From the NCBI GenBank assembly GCA_038380435.1, contig JAWZYU010000030.1, positions 63,437,817 to 63,501,816 of the forward strand: a stretch of DNA of 64,000 nt, written 5' to 3'. Under the pieces are notes generated by a model. That model ran no database searches. It saw only the letters and a program-made list of their open reading frames with translations, and was not told where the DNA came from. Shown here piece by piece: positions 54,573-64,000 of this stretch; position 1 is the first letter of the stretch; each line of letters starts with the position of its first letter. The DNA comes from Ryuthela nishihirai (taxonomy: Eukaryota > Arthropoda > Arachnida > Araneae > Heptathelidae). Made by a program: the position numbers and the translations under genes.

Positions 54573-55110
54573 AGCGTGTGCAGTTACCGTTCACGGCAAA
54601 CTGGAGCGGTTGCGGTTAATGTTCACAGCACATTGGATCGTGTGAGCTCACAAAGACCTAGATCGTGTGGGCTCACTCACGGAAATATTGAGCGTGTGCA
54701 GTTACCGTTCAGAGCAAACTGGAGCGGTTGCGGTTAATGTTCGTAGCACATTGGATCGTGTGAGCTCACAAAGACCTAGATCGTGTGGGCTCACTCACGG
54801 AAATATTGAGCGTGTGCAGTTACTGTTCACAGCAAACTGGAGCGGTTGCGGTTAATGTTCACAGCACATTGGATCGTGTGAGCTCACAAAGACCTAGATC
54901 GTGTGGGCTCACTCACGGAAATATTGAGCGTGTGCAGTTACCGTTCACAGCAAACTGGAGCGGTTGCGGTTAATGTTCACAGCACATTGGATCGTGTGAG
55001 CTCACAAAGACCTAGATCGTGTGGGCTCACTCACGGAAATATTGAGCGTGTGCAGTTACCGTTCACAGCAAACTGGAGCTGTTGCGGTTAATGTTCACAG
55101 CACATTGGAT
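54573..55110 (+). repeat. 118-bp satellite, 4.6 units
   Basis: AGCGTGTGCAGTTAC starts units at 54573, 54691, 54809, 54927 and 55045 (last one partial). It is in inverse orientation to the 44-kb array. Units are nearly identical (GAGCAAACT / CACAGCAAACT differences). Confidence 0.96.
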
Positions 55111-57130
55111 TTGAAATTTAAAATTGTAGAGCTAGATTTAAAATTGTAGATCTCGTACATTTTAAAATTTAAATTTTACAAAATAATTAATAAGAAGACA
55201 TTAAGTTTCATTCAATTAGTTGATCTCTTTTCTTTTGGCTATGCTTACATTTGTAAGATTTTTTTTTGGGGGGGGGGGACTGTGAAGTACAACGAAGCGA
55301 TAAAGTTTAACCTAGATGCCTTAAACACCCGTTTTTCATTTCTGTATGCCAGAGAAAGCTCAAGGCTTGAGTAACACTTTATAAAAGTAAAGAGAGATTC
55401 ATTGATGAAAGGGAAAAAAATACCTAAAAGATTAATCAAAGGCAGAATGGTGTTTATTTTGAATTATTAAAAGGTTGACATTATAATAAAAAATATTTAA
55501 CTTTTTTAACTCTCTGCATAATTACAAGCAAGAATAGAAATTGAATTGTAACTGAGTCCGAGACCAAAGTCGTATGTGTTATTTCCAGCCAGAGCTCATC
55601 TTCCGCTGTTAATTTAAATATTGCAAGTCAAATCGCTTCGTTACTTTGAATAAGCCTCTTTACACCTCCGTTGCATTCACGTGTAAAGAAACAACCTTTT
55701 CTGCCAATTTTACCCTTCAAACGATTAAAAAGTTTCTTCCTTACCGAAGTGTGGGTCCATCAGCGAGGAAACTTTTACGTCCCAGTCATGGTTGCCGCTT
55801 CATGTTGTCCGGCCACAAGGTTTCTTTGCTGTCGTCTGACTCCAAGGCGGCCATGTTGTGGGCCTATAGATAAGAGAAACAAACAGTAAGTGGAGAATGA
55901 CCTATCAGCATATTATATAGTACCCTTTTAAGAAATGTTTTTCTTGCTTTTCACATTAATGTGAAACACTTGAAACATTCAGAATTTTGAAATTTGCCTA
56001 TTTAGTGTTCACTCAAAGGGGAAACACCGAGTTAAGGTTTTTATCCAATGAAATTGCTCATCAGTAGGACTCACTCTCTCACAAAATGAATTTTAAAGAA
56101 TCGTTAACTCATGAATTTATATTAACAAAGTTTTCAACCACCCTCCCATTTCAGTTCCAAATATTTTTTGGTTACATTAATGCTGTCGACAAGTTTTCGA
56201 GGATATATATCATCTGTTGACCGTGATTTGAAGCAGCCATTCATTTTGCATGAGTCGAGAATTTAAAATCTGTAGAGTGTTAGTCCGTACCCTACGTTCC
56301 AACAGTTTTTATCCCCCCCCCCCACCCGCATTCTTGAAAATATTCGAATTCCAAAATGTATAGCCAAAGGAAAAGAGATAAAATAATAGAATGAAATTTA
56401 GTGTCTTATTCATTATTTTATATATATAAACGGATGGGTTTGTGACTTCCGACACTTGCAGATTCCCATGATCTGTCCATTTAGCCCATTGTGTAGTAAA
56501 GTGCTATTCAGCGATTTAAATAGCAAAATTTATGTTAAACATCACGTTCGATGGTTCTGACGAAGGTCATTCTGTCCTAAGATCTACCTAGTGTTCCTTC
56601 TTCTATAGAGCTCAGAACCTTTGGGTCCTTGTGGCGTGGCCATTTAGCCCATTGTGTGGATTAGAGGGCAGCTTAGAGACAAAGTAACCCAACAGCAATC
56701 TAATCTAGTCTTTTGAAATGGTTTTTTTCTCATCCTCCACAACTCCAGAGAGCAAAATCACGTTTTAATAACTTTTAAACGATGTAAGCGCTTTTTCTCT
56801 AACTTCCCCCCCCTCCCCCAGCTTTCTATCCCCTGAAGAAAGAACATTAATAAGGTCTAATTATAATGTTCTCAAAAGTTAAGTTACCCGAAAGGAGGTT
56901 TGACAAACAGCAAAATGTCCTTAGGCCCCTGAAGTAATTAATAATGACAATTGCGAGGTCTGCTAGATTTTCGTTGATACGGTGTAAAAGAAATTTTTTA
57001 TTCTTGTATAGCGATTTAAGCAGAAATGCACTACCTAAAAGAATCCAACTGGAAAAAGAAATGTATCATCAAATATTATTACTGCGCAGACAAAGCATCG
57101 TTGTTGATGTTTCAAGCTCCACCTGTTAAT
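55111..57130. other. mostly unique, with a GC-richer block at 55540-55890
   Basis: 55140-55170 is a simple AAATTTAAAATTGTAGA-type duplication. The 55.7-55.87 kb block (CGAGGAAACTTTTACGTCCC, CCAAGGCGGCCATGTTGTGG, the latter YY1-like) is unique. TTTAGCCCATTGTGT at 56480 and 56642 are old SINE-A scraps. No exon supported. Confidence 0.4.
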
Positions 57131-57730
57131 TTACCTTTCCTTCTTTCAGGGCTACTATAAAAACAAACCCCCGCAACAGAAACTAATTCGGGCTGCTTCC
57201 AGCAATCCTTAAAATCCAGTTATCATTTTTCTTTTTTCCGTCAGCTCCCGTCTCCAATCAGCAGCAAATGGGAACATCCATCACCCAACTGACTGAACAG
57301 AGTAATTTCGCGCACAACTCAAATCAATGTTAACCCGTAACCTTGTTCATTTATCAATAGACGTCTGTTCGCCAGGATTCATGGGGTTGTCTCTCTTCTC
57401 TGACGTACACTCAGGTGGCGTTTTAATTTCTCAGACATCCATAAACGTAGACAAATTGAGGCCCATTATTGACTATCTGCCGGGTTTGATCAGTGAGCCC
57501 AGAAACCGTAAGCGGGTCGGAAGGGTACAAGAGGAACACTTTGAACTCCGTCAGCAACCCGATCTGTTCGCACAATGCGGCCTTGTCCGTATCCGTGGTG
57601 AGGGCTAATTATCCAATTACACGGAGGTTCCTCTTCTCTCCTCGATCTCACCGTCTCTCGCAGCTTAGGACGGCGATAAAAACAACGAAAGTGAAGGCGA
57701 GGGCAAACGCCAAAAAAAGAAAGCCCTCCG
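57130..57730. promoter_or_regulatory. balanced-composition unique block, enhancer candidate
   Basis: About 600 bases of non-repetitive, non-AT-rich sequence with frequent homeodomain-like sites, e.g. TAATTATCCAATTA at 57606-57619. Open frames overlap in several phases without splice support. It is judged noncoding but unusual for the window. Confidence 0.3.
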
Positions 57731-58134
57731 GTACTTATAATTGCACATGGTCTTATTTATATAGGATTGTTTTTTTATTTCAAAACTAATGAGAGATAAG
57801 ACGGTCTCCACGAAGTCGTGACGGAGAGGCCAAGTGGTCGATTACGAACTTCCCCCGAAGCGAAATCGGCGAAACATTGGTTTTATGAAATGTTCATCTC
57901 AGCACTGATTGGCTGCACAAGGAGTATGTACGATTGACAACAGAATGGAAAGAAGAAGACAACTCCATATGAGGCAAGTGGATGTCGACACATGTTCAAA
58001 TGATGAGGCTGTGGCGACACCCCTTCATCAAAGAAAACGATGACTTTTGCTCATCGATTGAGCAATCTTCCCGCAAATATAGTCATCTTACCATTCTCAC
58101 GAAAGTCTCGGACACCTCTCAATTTAACCATGGA

Positions 58135-59570
58135 CGTCAGGAGAAATTTCTCCGGGGGGTAAATATTGTTTCAGGGGGTGGGGAGGCAAAAACAGAAATC
58201 AATGTTTCAAGATAGAGATATTTAGATCGAGGGTTCCATTAATGATTAGTTTTTATCACCATACATCATCATAAACAACTAACGATGTGCGAAAACTATA
58301 AGGATAACGTATCACCCTTGACAAATATGAGATGTTCGTTTTCTCAGAGATAAGGAAATTTTTCAGTTTTCGAATTTTGCCTCCTTTAAGAGTACTAATG
58401 GGGGATTTAAAAATGTAAATAATATAATTATTATTAGCCGCATTAAAATGCAAAAATCATATTTGTTATCCCTTAAAATGAAAAAGTTGGATTTTCCCAT
58501 CTCCAATGTACATAATTTATTTATTATTACTATATTGAAATATTATTGGAAATTTTAAAATTCAGTACTGAATTTAAAAAAATAAGGAACCTGTCGCATT
58601 TAACCAATTATAATTCATTTAAAACACACATGACTATCAATTATCCTGTTCTTCAACACATTCCAGCACCAGAATTGCTATTTTCTAGCATAGATATATC
58701 GTTTGCAATATTATTTCAAGTTTTCCATGTTTTACATTTAGCGCCATCTAACGATAATAAATTATATCCATTTGGAGAATTTGAAAACTAGTAATCGTCA
58801 TATTTCACATTGTACCTATTCAACTCAAAACGAATTTTTCAATAATTTCTCAAATCAAAGAGTTGCGTTTTCCCACCCACCCTGTGGATGAAGGGCAAAT
58901 TGTTGCTGCCAACGTAAACCCTTCGATCATCACACTCCACCACTAAATTATCAAATTTGTAGCCCAAATAAGTCGTTTGCAATATTCATCTAAAATTTTC
59001 TACCTCAGATTATGTAATTAAAGCATTTGAAAGATTCTAAAAGTGTAAATCATGATAGTTTATCAAATACCTATCCAGCCCAAAAAGAATTTTCAATTTA
59101 TCTCTTAAAACTCAAAATTGCATTTTCCCATATGGGGTATAGGTGAAATCATTGTTGTCAATGCAAACTTCGTGACATTTATATCTCACAACCAAAATTT
59201 ATAATTTCTAACGTAATTATATCGCTTTGCAATAATTGAGCTATTTTCAACTTTTTCCCCCGTCAGAGGGCGCAGTTATAACTATAGAGAGATTCCAAAA
59301 GTGAGAATTATATTTTATCAATATCTATCGAATCCAAAAAGAATTTTTAATTTATCCCTAAAAACAAAAATGACTGACGTCTACAGAAGGGCAAACGACA
59401 GAGTAAAAAACATTAGCTCGTTTTTTTTTCTGAAAACGAGCTAAAAACCTTATTGAAAATGCACATAAAACTTTTTTTTGGCATTAATAAATCAAACTTA
59501 ATGATATACTTCTGAAAACAAAAGGAAACGTAAAAATAAAACAAGCTTACATTTCTTTAAGCAATTTACA
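58135..59570 (+). repeat. dispersed repeat, long copy
   Basis: Starts with a GGGGGGTAAATATTGTTTCA-like segment and AATCAATGTTTCAAGATAGA, ends with TTAATGATATACTTCTGAAA ... CTTACATTTCTTTAAG. Both ends are shared with 46005-46260. Contains the tandem triplicate 58698-59390. A TACAGTCGCTC MITE follows directly at 59567. Confidence 0.5.
58698..59390. repeat. ~250-274 bp degenerate tandem repeat, three units
   Basis: ATCGTTTGCAATATT (58698), GTCGTTTGCAATATT (58972) and ATCGCTTTGCAATAATT (59221) start units. Each then carries ...CTATC.A..C.AAAA.GAATT and TTTATC.CTAAAA..CAAAA and a TTTTCCCA segment in the same order. Confidence 0.75.
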
Positions 59571-59778
59571 GTCGCTCAAAAATGTATCCGAACACTATGG
59601 TTGATTACAGAATTCAGAAAAAAAAATATCCGGCGGTTTTTTTAGAAATTAGTGATCTGGCAACCTTCGTGTTACGTGACACGGTTGCCAGATCACTAAT
59701 TAAAAAAAAATCGTTGCCAGATATTTTTTCTGTATTCTGTAATCAACCATAGTGTTCGGATACTTTTTTGAGCGACTA
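59567..59778. mobile_element. TACAGTCGCTC palindromic MITE
   Basis: Both ends and centre (CTTCGTGTTACGTGACACGG) present; the right end reads GAGCGACTA. Arms near perfect. Confidence 0.92.
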
Positions 59779-59884
59779 TGGAACTTTCCAGATTTCTACC
59801 CTTTCTGTATCATAGCTTATAATTAGCATTATACCCCAACTCACAATCAGCTATATAAAGTACAATTTTTGTAATGGGGACAAT

Positions 59885-60115
59885 AAAGTTGTGTTGTTTT
59901 ACCTCTAGCCTATACTTTTGTGCATATAATTGACAGGTCACAAGGTCCCCAAGGGCTCGTAGTTGGTTAGGGGAAGAAGGACAGCTACTGAAAAGCTGTT
60001 AGAAGACTCTCCAGCACATGGGCCACGGCTTAACAACCCATAAGACGAACAACTGTTCTTCCAAGACCATCGGTACCCCATTTCTTACTGAGAGCAGAAC
60101 ATTTTAGGCAAAAGG
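59885..60115 (-). repeat. SINE-A, old diverged copy
   Basis: GTTGTGTTGTTTTACCTCTA tail, then AGGTCACAAGGTCCCCAAGG and GGCCACGGCTTAACAACCCA. Internally deleted, head lost. Confidence 0.78.
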
Positions 60116-60202
60116 CGTATTGTTTGGTTTTAAATTTAAAATTCAGGGAGAAAATATCTTGACATACTAGCAAGTAGTTTTAATTTTCAGCAATATTCTG
60201 CC

Positions 60203-60480
60203 ACCGTCCCGTGGCCGAGTGATTTGTGTGCTCAACAGCGATGCAAAGGGACCTGAGTTCAAGTCCCGAATAACACATGAAGGCCTCGGGTGCTATCCTT
60301 CTGCCGAGGTCTCGCCCTTTCATAGACTTGCTACTCTGGTGTATTAAACTGGCAGATTCATGTCAGACCTCTGTGGTAAGCACCTGCTTGAGAGGATTTT
60401 TTATATATGCATTTTATTTAACTTGACAGGCTCCTCTCGAGACCTCTGTTGAAGTCAGTTGCTTGAGGGTAATTATTTTT
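60203..60480 (+). repeat. SINE-B, old copy with a second 3' end
   Basis: CCGTCCCGTGGCCGAGTGAT head, collinear body, tail GCACCTGCTTGAGAGGATTT. A second tail unit, starting at hairpin 1 (TTGACAGGCTCCTCTCGAGA), runs to GTTGCTTGAGGGTAATTATT. Confidence 0.85.
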
Positions 60481-61014
60481 ATTTCTTAATGTATTACTAT
60501 CAGCGATGTTCCATCCAAATATTTTCTTCAAATAATCTGAAGTACCCAGAAAAGCAGACGCTAATGGTATCTTTGCGAAATTTATTAAATTAAAAAATTT
60601 ATCTAATGCGAAATCTTCAAAATCATGAGTATTGGCATATCATGTTGCCATAGTCGTCGGCAGAAATGATTCCAGGGGAGGGCAAATTGTTTTCGGTGTA
60701 AAAAGAAGCCGAAATTCAGAGAGTAAAACAATGCAGGATTTCTACAAATACAGGGATGATCAATTGCTGCCATATTGTGAATGGCAGCACTAGACGATTA
60801 ATTAGTTTAGTGTCACTCTCACGCACCTGCTAATGACGAACACTGATGATATTCGTCTACTAGTAAGAAACAAAATTTACATCTTTCTAATCATCAAATG
60901 ACATTTTTAAAACATTTGATTGTTCTGATGAACGATGTTTTTTTTGTATCTCTAAATGGGATAATTTGTCTTTTTCTAACTTAAGACAAAGTTACAAACC
61001 TTTAAATAATAAAT
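60481..61014. other. AT-rich unique sequence
   Basis: No feature recognised. Confidence 0.45.
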
Positions 61015-61195
61015 AAATACCTCTTCAAGCAGCTGCTTGTCACAGAGGTCCGACAGGAGCCTGCCAGTTTACAACGTCATAGTAGAAGGTCTGTGAAGAT
61101 GTAGGAACCTTAGCAGAAAAACAACACGACATCCATGCCTTAGCCGGGGCTCGAACCCAGGTCCCTTTGATCAGCAGCCTAGCTTGCTAACCACG
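61015..61195 (-). repeat. SINE-B, near full-length
   Basis: ATACCTCTTCAAGCAGCTGC at the left to CAGCCTAGCTTGCTAACCAC at the right; the last head bases are missing. Confidence 0.9.
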
Positions 61196-61207
61196 GTAAT
61201 ATTTAAT

Positions 61208-61621
61208 TTAAAAAAAAGAGGGAATTTTTTTTTTTGCTAGAGCAAGAAACGGAAGTGGAGCGTCTGCGAACACTCTGATCAAGAGAGAATTAATCCCTAG
61301 AAGTATAGGTAGGTGGTGAGTCAATGTTTCGTAACGAGTTGAACTGTTGCAGTGTGCCTTCAGAAGCGTTTGCGGTACAAAGTTGCATGTGCGAGTGAAT
61401 GAGTGAGATGGCGAAGGAAGAATGTCGGCTCGATGCCCGGTATGTGTCACTGGACATGTTAGGAGCTCCACCTCACTCGCTGAAGAAGCATCTATTAAAT
61501 CGGCTGTAATCGTCGTTAAGATTCTTTGTATGTGCCCAGCCAACTCTGTCAGTTCGTTGTAATCAAAACAGTCGAGCTCTGAGACGACGAACATTGGACC
61601 CATTTTGTTATCTACTGTCAA
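61208..61621 (-). CDS. unidentified open frame of up to 137 codons
   Basis: Minus-strand frame with balanced composition in AT-rich surroundings: MGPMFVVSELDCFDYNELTE, LAGHIQRILTTITADLID, ASSASEVELLTCPVTHTG. The C-terminal 25 codons run into AT-rich sequence and look accidental. No family recognised, no signal peptide, membrane segment or zinc motif seen. It lies on the ci strand, but no good phase-1 donor was found. It may be an exon of an upstream gene or chance. Confidence 0.22.
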   Translation of the reverse strand: MTVDNKMGPMFVVSELDCFDYNELTELAGHIQRILTTITADLIDASSASEVELLTCPVTHTGHRADILPSPSHSFTRTCNFVPQTLLKAHCNSSTRYETLTHHLPILLGINSLLIRVFADAPLPFLALAKKKIPSFF

Positions 61622-61934
61622 ACCGTAACCGGATGAGAAAAACTGTTAAAGAAATCAAATAGTATCTGTTGAAACTTTTATACAAGATACGAAGGAATTT
61701 CTTTCGGGAAGAATCTTTTTTTAACTGGTTATTTATATATTCTAAAAGTACGTTTTTTGCTTAAAATGCTGTCGTGTGTCTGTATACATTATACTACAAA
61801 AAAAGTTGGCTACTATTCAAGCAAAATTGAGTTCACAAACATTTACACAATACGATATTTATTAGTTTCATTTTACTGCAGACAAATTTTCATTTTCTGA
61901 GTCGTCGTCACAGCTAAATATAAACAAAAATAAA

Positions 61935-62000
61935 TGACTTTTTAAGCAGTTACTTGCCAAGGAGATGTGACAGAAGGAGCCTACAGTTACGGTTACCATT
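61935..62000 (-). repeat. SINE-B tail, old, truncated near hairpin 1
   Basis: TTTTAAGCAGTTACTTGCCA then GTGACAGAAGGAGCCTACAG; ends at the outer edge of hairpin 1. Confidence 0.6.
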
Positions 62001-62693
62001 CATTCTATATTTTAAAGGACAGCCTATATTTTAGGGGGTTGCCCTATTATTTATAAAAGAAATTCAGAAGCGCGTTTTTGTCCTATATTTTTTAAAAGTC
62101 CTCTACTTTTGATACCAAATAAAAATCGGATCTCTTTCCACTAATTTTGATAAAATTTCCTTATTATTTTTGATGTGATTCAGGAATTAAAAACACATAA
62201 CCATAATATTTATAATTCATAATTATTTAAGTGTACTAAACTATTCTTGATTAGTATGAATTGTTGACAAATTGAAAGTTAGTTTATTGATATTTTGGCC
62301 TTTTATTTCGTTTATGATTAAGGCTTTGTTTTTTAAATAAAATTAATGTGTGCATATTATTTGTTTTATTTTAAAGCTTTTTGGGATATTTACCACTTTT
62401 TGAGGATGACTTTGCTGGACATTGCATACAAAAGCATTATGACAAAATTAACGAACAAATAGTTCTAATAACAAAATGACCAGAAAATATATTTTTCTCT
62501 ACTTAAACTGGTCACCGTCCCTTTCGTACACCCCATTAAGAAAGGCGCTGCAACCAATAGCAAAGCAACATTTTGCATATGAAGAAAACGGCCCGTGGCT
62601 TCTCAGGGATTTCAGATCCAGATTCTTTTCATCTGATTACTCAACGCATTAACCTCTTGGCCACTCTAGGTCGACAAAATTAAGATTTATTTC
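62001..62693. other. AT-rich unique sequence
   Basis: Two CCTATATTTT-rich repeats near 62010-62110; otherwise nothing recognised. Confidence 0.45.
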
Positions 62694-62780
62694 AGAAAGT
62701 TACAGGCTTCGGTTGGGTTGTTTTACCTCTGAGTGGCACTTTTTTGCACACAATGGACTAAATGGCTAGGTCACAAGCAA

Positions 62781-63758
62781 GGGGCGTAGCGAAGGACTAT
62801 GTTTGGGGGGGGGGACGAAATTTTCCAACTCGGAAATCAAATTTTGCCAACTGAGAAAATAAGACCTTTACACAAATTATGTGTCAGGGACGGACCCACA
62901 TTTTCGCTACGCGCGCGCGCGTATGGGGGATTTGGCTCGATTTTGCAACATCGTCATGATTTATATAAAACAATTCCCTAATTTTAAATCTCACCTGAAT
63001 TTTTACCGAGTCACTTAGAATTATGTCAACTCCCTATATTATGTCGTTTCTCGATTTTGATTTTTCACAACTCACCTGCATTTTACTTAGTGGCTTCGAC
63101 TTTCGCCAACTGCCCTATATTTTGCCAACTCGCCAAAATTTTCCCAAGTTGTCCGATTTTGTTAACCTCCTCAAAAGATTTTGCCAAGTTGCCTCAATTT
63201 TCACAACTCACCTGCATTTTTTCAAGTGGCTTCCAATTTTGCGAAGTTACCTCGATTTGGCCAACAACTCCAGTGGATTTTGCCAACTCGCCATAATTTT
63301 ATAGAAGAAATCCAAATTTTTACATCTCATCTGAAATTGCACAAAAGCAATCCCAATATTCTCAAATCGCCTGTATTTTACTAAGTCGATTCGAATTTTG
63401 CCAACTGACCTAGATTTTGCAAGTTACCTCGATTTTGCTAAGTTGCTTTGATTTTGCCAATTCGCCATAATTTTACAGAAAAAAATCCCAATTTTTACAT
63501 CTCTGCTGAATTTTGCCAACTCCCTGAGATTTTGCCAAGTTGTCACGATTCTGCCAACTCACTTTAATTTTACAAAACCAATCACAATTTTTACAACTCA
63601 CCTGTATTTTACCAAGCGGCTTCGAATTTTGCCAACTGCCCTAAATTTTGCTACTCTTTATTTTACAAAAAAAAAAATCCCAATTTTCAGAATTTACCTA
63701 GTCGCTTTGAATTTTGCCAACTCCGATTAACTTTGCTGGGAGAGAGGACCCCTAAGAC
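62781..63758. mobile_element. insert inside the split SINE-A
   Basis: Begins GGGGCGTAGCGAAGGAC and a G10 run. GCGTAGCGAA (62784-62793) is repeated inverted as TTCGCTACGC (62903-62912) next to a GCGCGCGCGC run. The remainder is the 19-bp repeat array. Such CAGGGGCGTAGC-like starts occur on various MITEs, but termini and TSD are not resolved here. Confidence 0.5.
62990..63735. repeat. degenerate 19-bp tandem repeat, about 38 units
   Basis: Units of 18-22, most often 19, bases with consensus ATTTTGCCAACTCNCCTNN (variants ATTTTGCCAAGTTGCCTCG, ATTTTTACATCTCATCTGA). A higher-order pattern, ..CGCCATAATTTTA.AGAA then ATCCAATTTTTACATCTC, recurs near 63290, 63467 and 63561. Open frames across it arise from the missing stop codons in the unit. 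Confidence 0.9.
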
Positions 63759-64000
63759 TCAGAGAATGTTGGTAGAGAGGGACCCACTGGAACAGCTGTT
63801 GGGAGACAGACAGTAGCCTTCCGTCAAGGCCATTGTGTTCTTTAATGTGCACAGGGTACGGTTCTCTCGCACACGAGGCCACGATTTAAAGTCCCATCCG
63901 ACTGATGGCGACCTTTCCAAGTCCATCGGTGTCCCCTACTGACCGAGGGCAGGGGGGGGGGGGGGGAGAAAGTTACAGGCAGAGACGTTTTAAGAGTTCT

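Larger units (their letters stand above)
62708..63966 (-). repeat. SINE-A split by a ~960-bp insertion
   Basis: Left piece 62708-62780 (tail and AATGGCTAGGTCACAAG). Right piece 63759-63966 (GGACCCCTAAGACTCAGAGA to the GACCGAGGGCAGGG region, then 15 G). A perfect 14-bp TSD AGAAAGTTACAGGC (62694-62707, 63967-63980) proves that both pieces are one original insertion. Confidence 0.92.

Noticed and set aside
62990..63384. three overlapping open frames of 67-93 codons
   Set aside because: They are translations of the 19-bp tandem repeat.

Overview
The window is a piece of an AT-rich animal nuclear genome, almost certainly an arthropod and plausibly a chelicerate. The only host gene I can identify firmly is the N-terminal half of cubitus interruptus/Gli, the Hedgehog-pathway transcription factor. 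Five of its exons lie on the minus strand between 9244 and 1304. Their splice sites and reading phases chain perfectly, and the encoded motifs ([25 protein letters not shown]) match insect Ci more closely than vertebrate GLI. The zinc-finger exons must lie left of base 1. The start exon lies somewhere to the right; two candidates are proposed, at 18613-18806 and 47071-47127. Most of the window would then be a giant 5' intron or upstream region.

The rest is dominated by mobile DNA. Two tRNA-derived SINE families make up much of it. SINE-A has a tRNA-Met-like head with a CGT anticodon triplet, a body of about 380 bp and a tail ending AAAACAACCCAACCC. SINE-B has a GTGGCCGAGTGGTTAGCGCG head, is about 200 bp long and carries two hairpins before a GGGGGTATTTA tail. 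Many copies have perfect 9-14 bp target-site duplications (TSDs). Autonomous-type elements are an almost complete RTE-like LINE (about 35340-38838) plus a 5'-truncated copy (43222-43722), and three Tc1/mariner remnants with D-to-E spacing of 36 residues (1-1068, 9393-10561, 23131-24322). There is also a P-superfamily element (12030-14608) with 28-bp inverted termini, an 8-bp TSD and a THAP-domain exon.

Palindromic MITEs and foldback elements are abundant: 8098-8164, 10778-11343, 32379-32637, 52776-53415, and a recurrent family whose ends read TACAGTCGCTC. Members of that family are physically joined to a 118-bp satellite at 44.1-45.7 kb and 54.1-55.1 kb. Other tandem repeats are a 53-55 bp array in a SINE-A tail, a 55-bp array in a SINE-B tail, a 39-bp triplicate, a ~260-bp triplicate and about 40 units of a degenerate 19-bp repeat inside an interrupted SINE.

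The most interesting signals are mechanistic. SINE-A dimers always carry the truncated unit on the 3' side within a single TSD, which is what template jumping by the reverse transcriptase would leave. SINE-B truncation points coincide with its own hairpins. Satellite arrays appear to have grown from inside a palindromic MITE. GC-richer single-copy islands (about 16.6, 18.7, 21.5, 30.8, 40.9, 47.0, 51.1, 55.7 and 57.4 kb) are the best places to look for ci promoters, first exons and enhancers.
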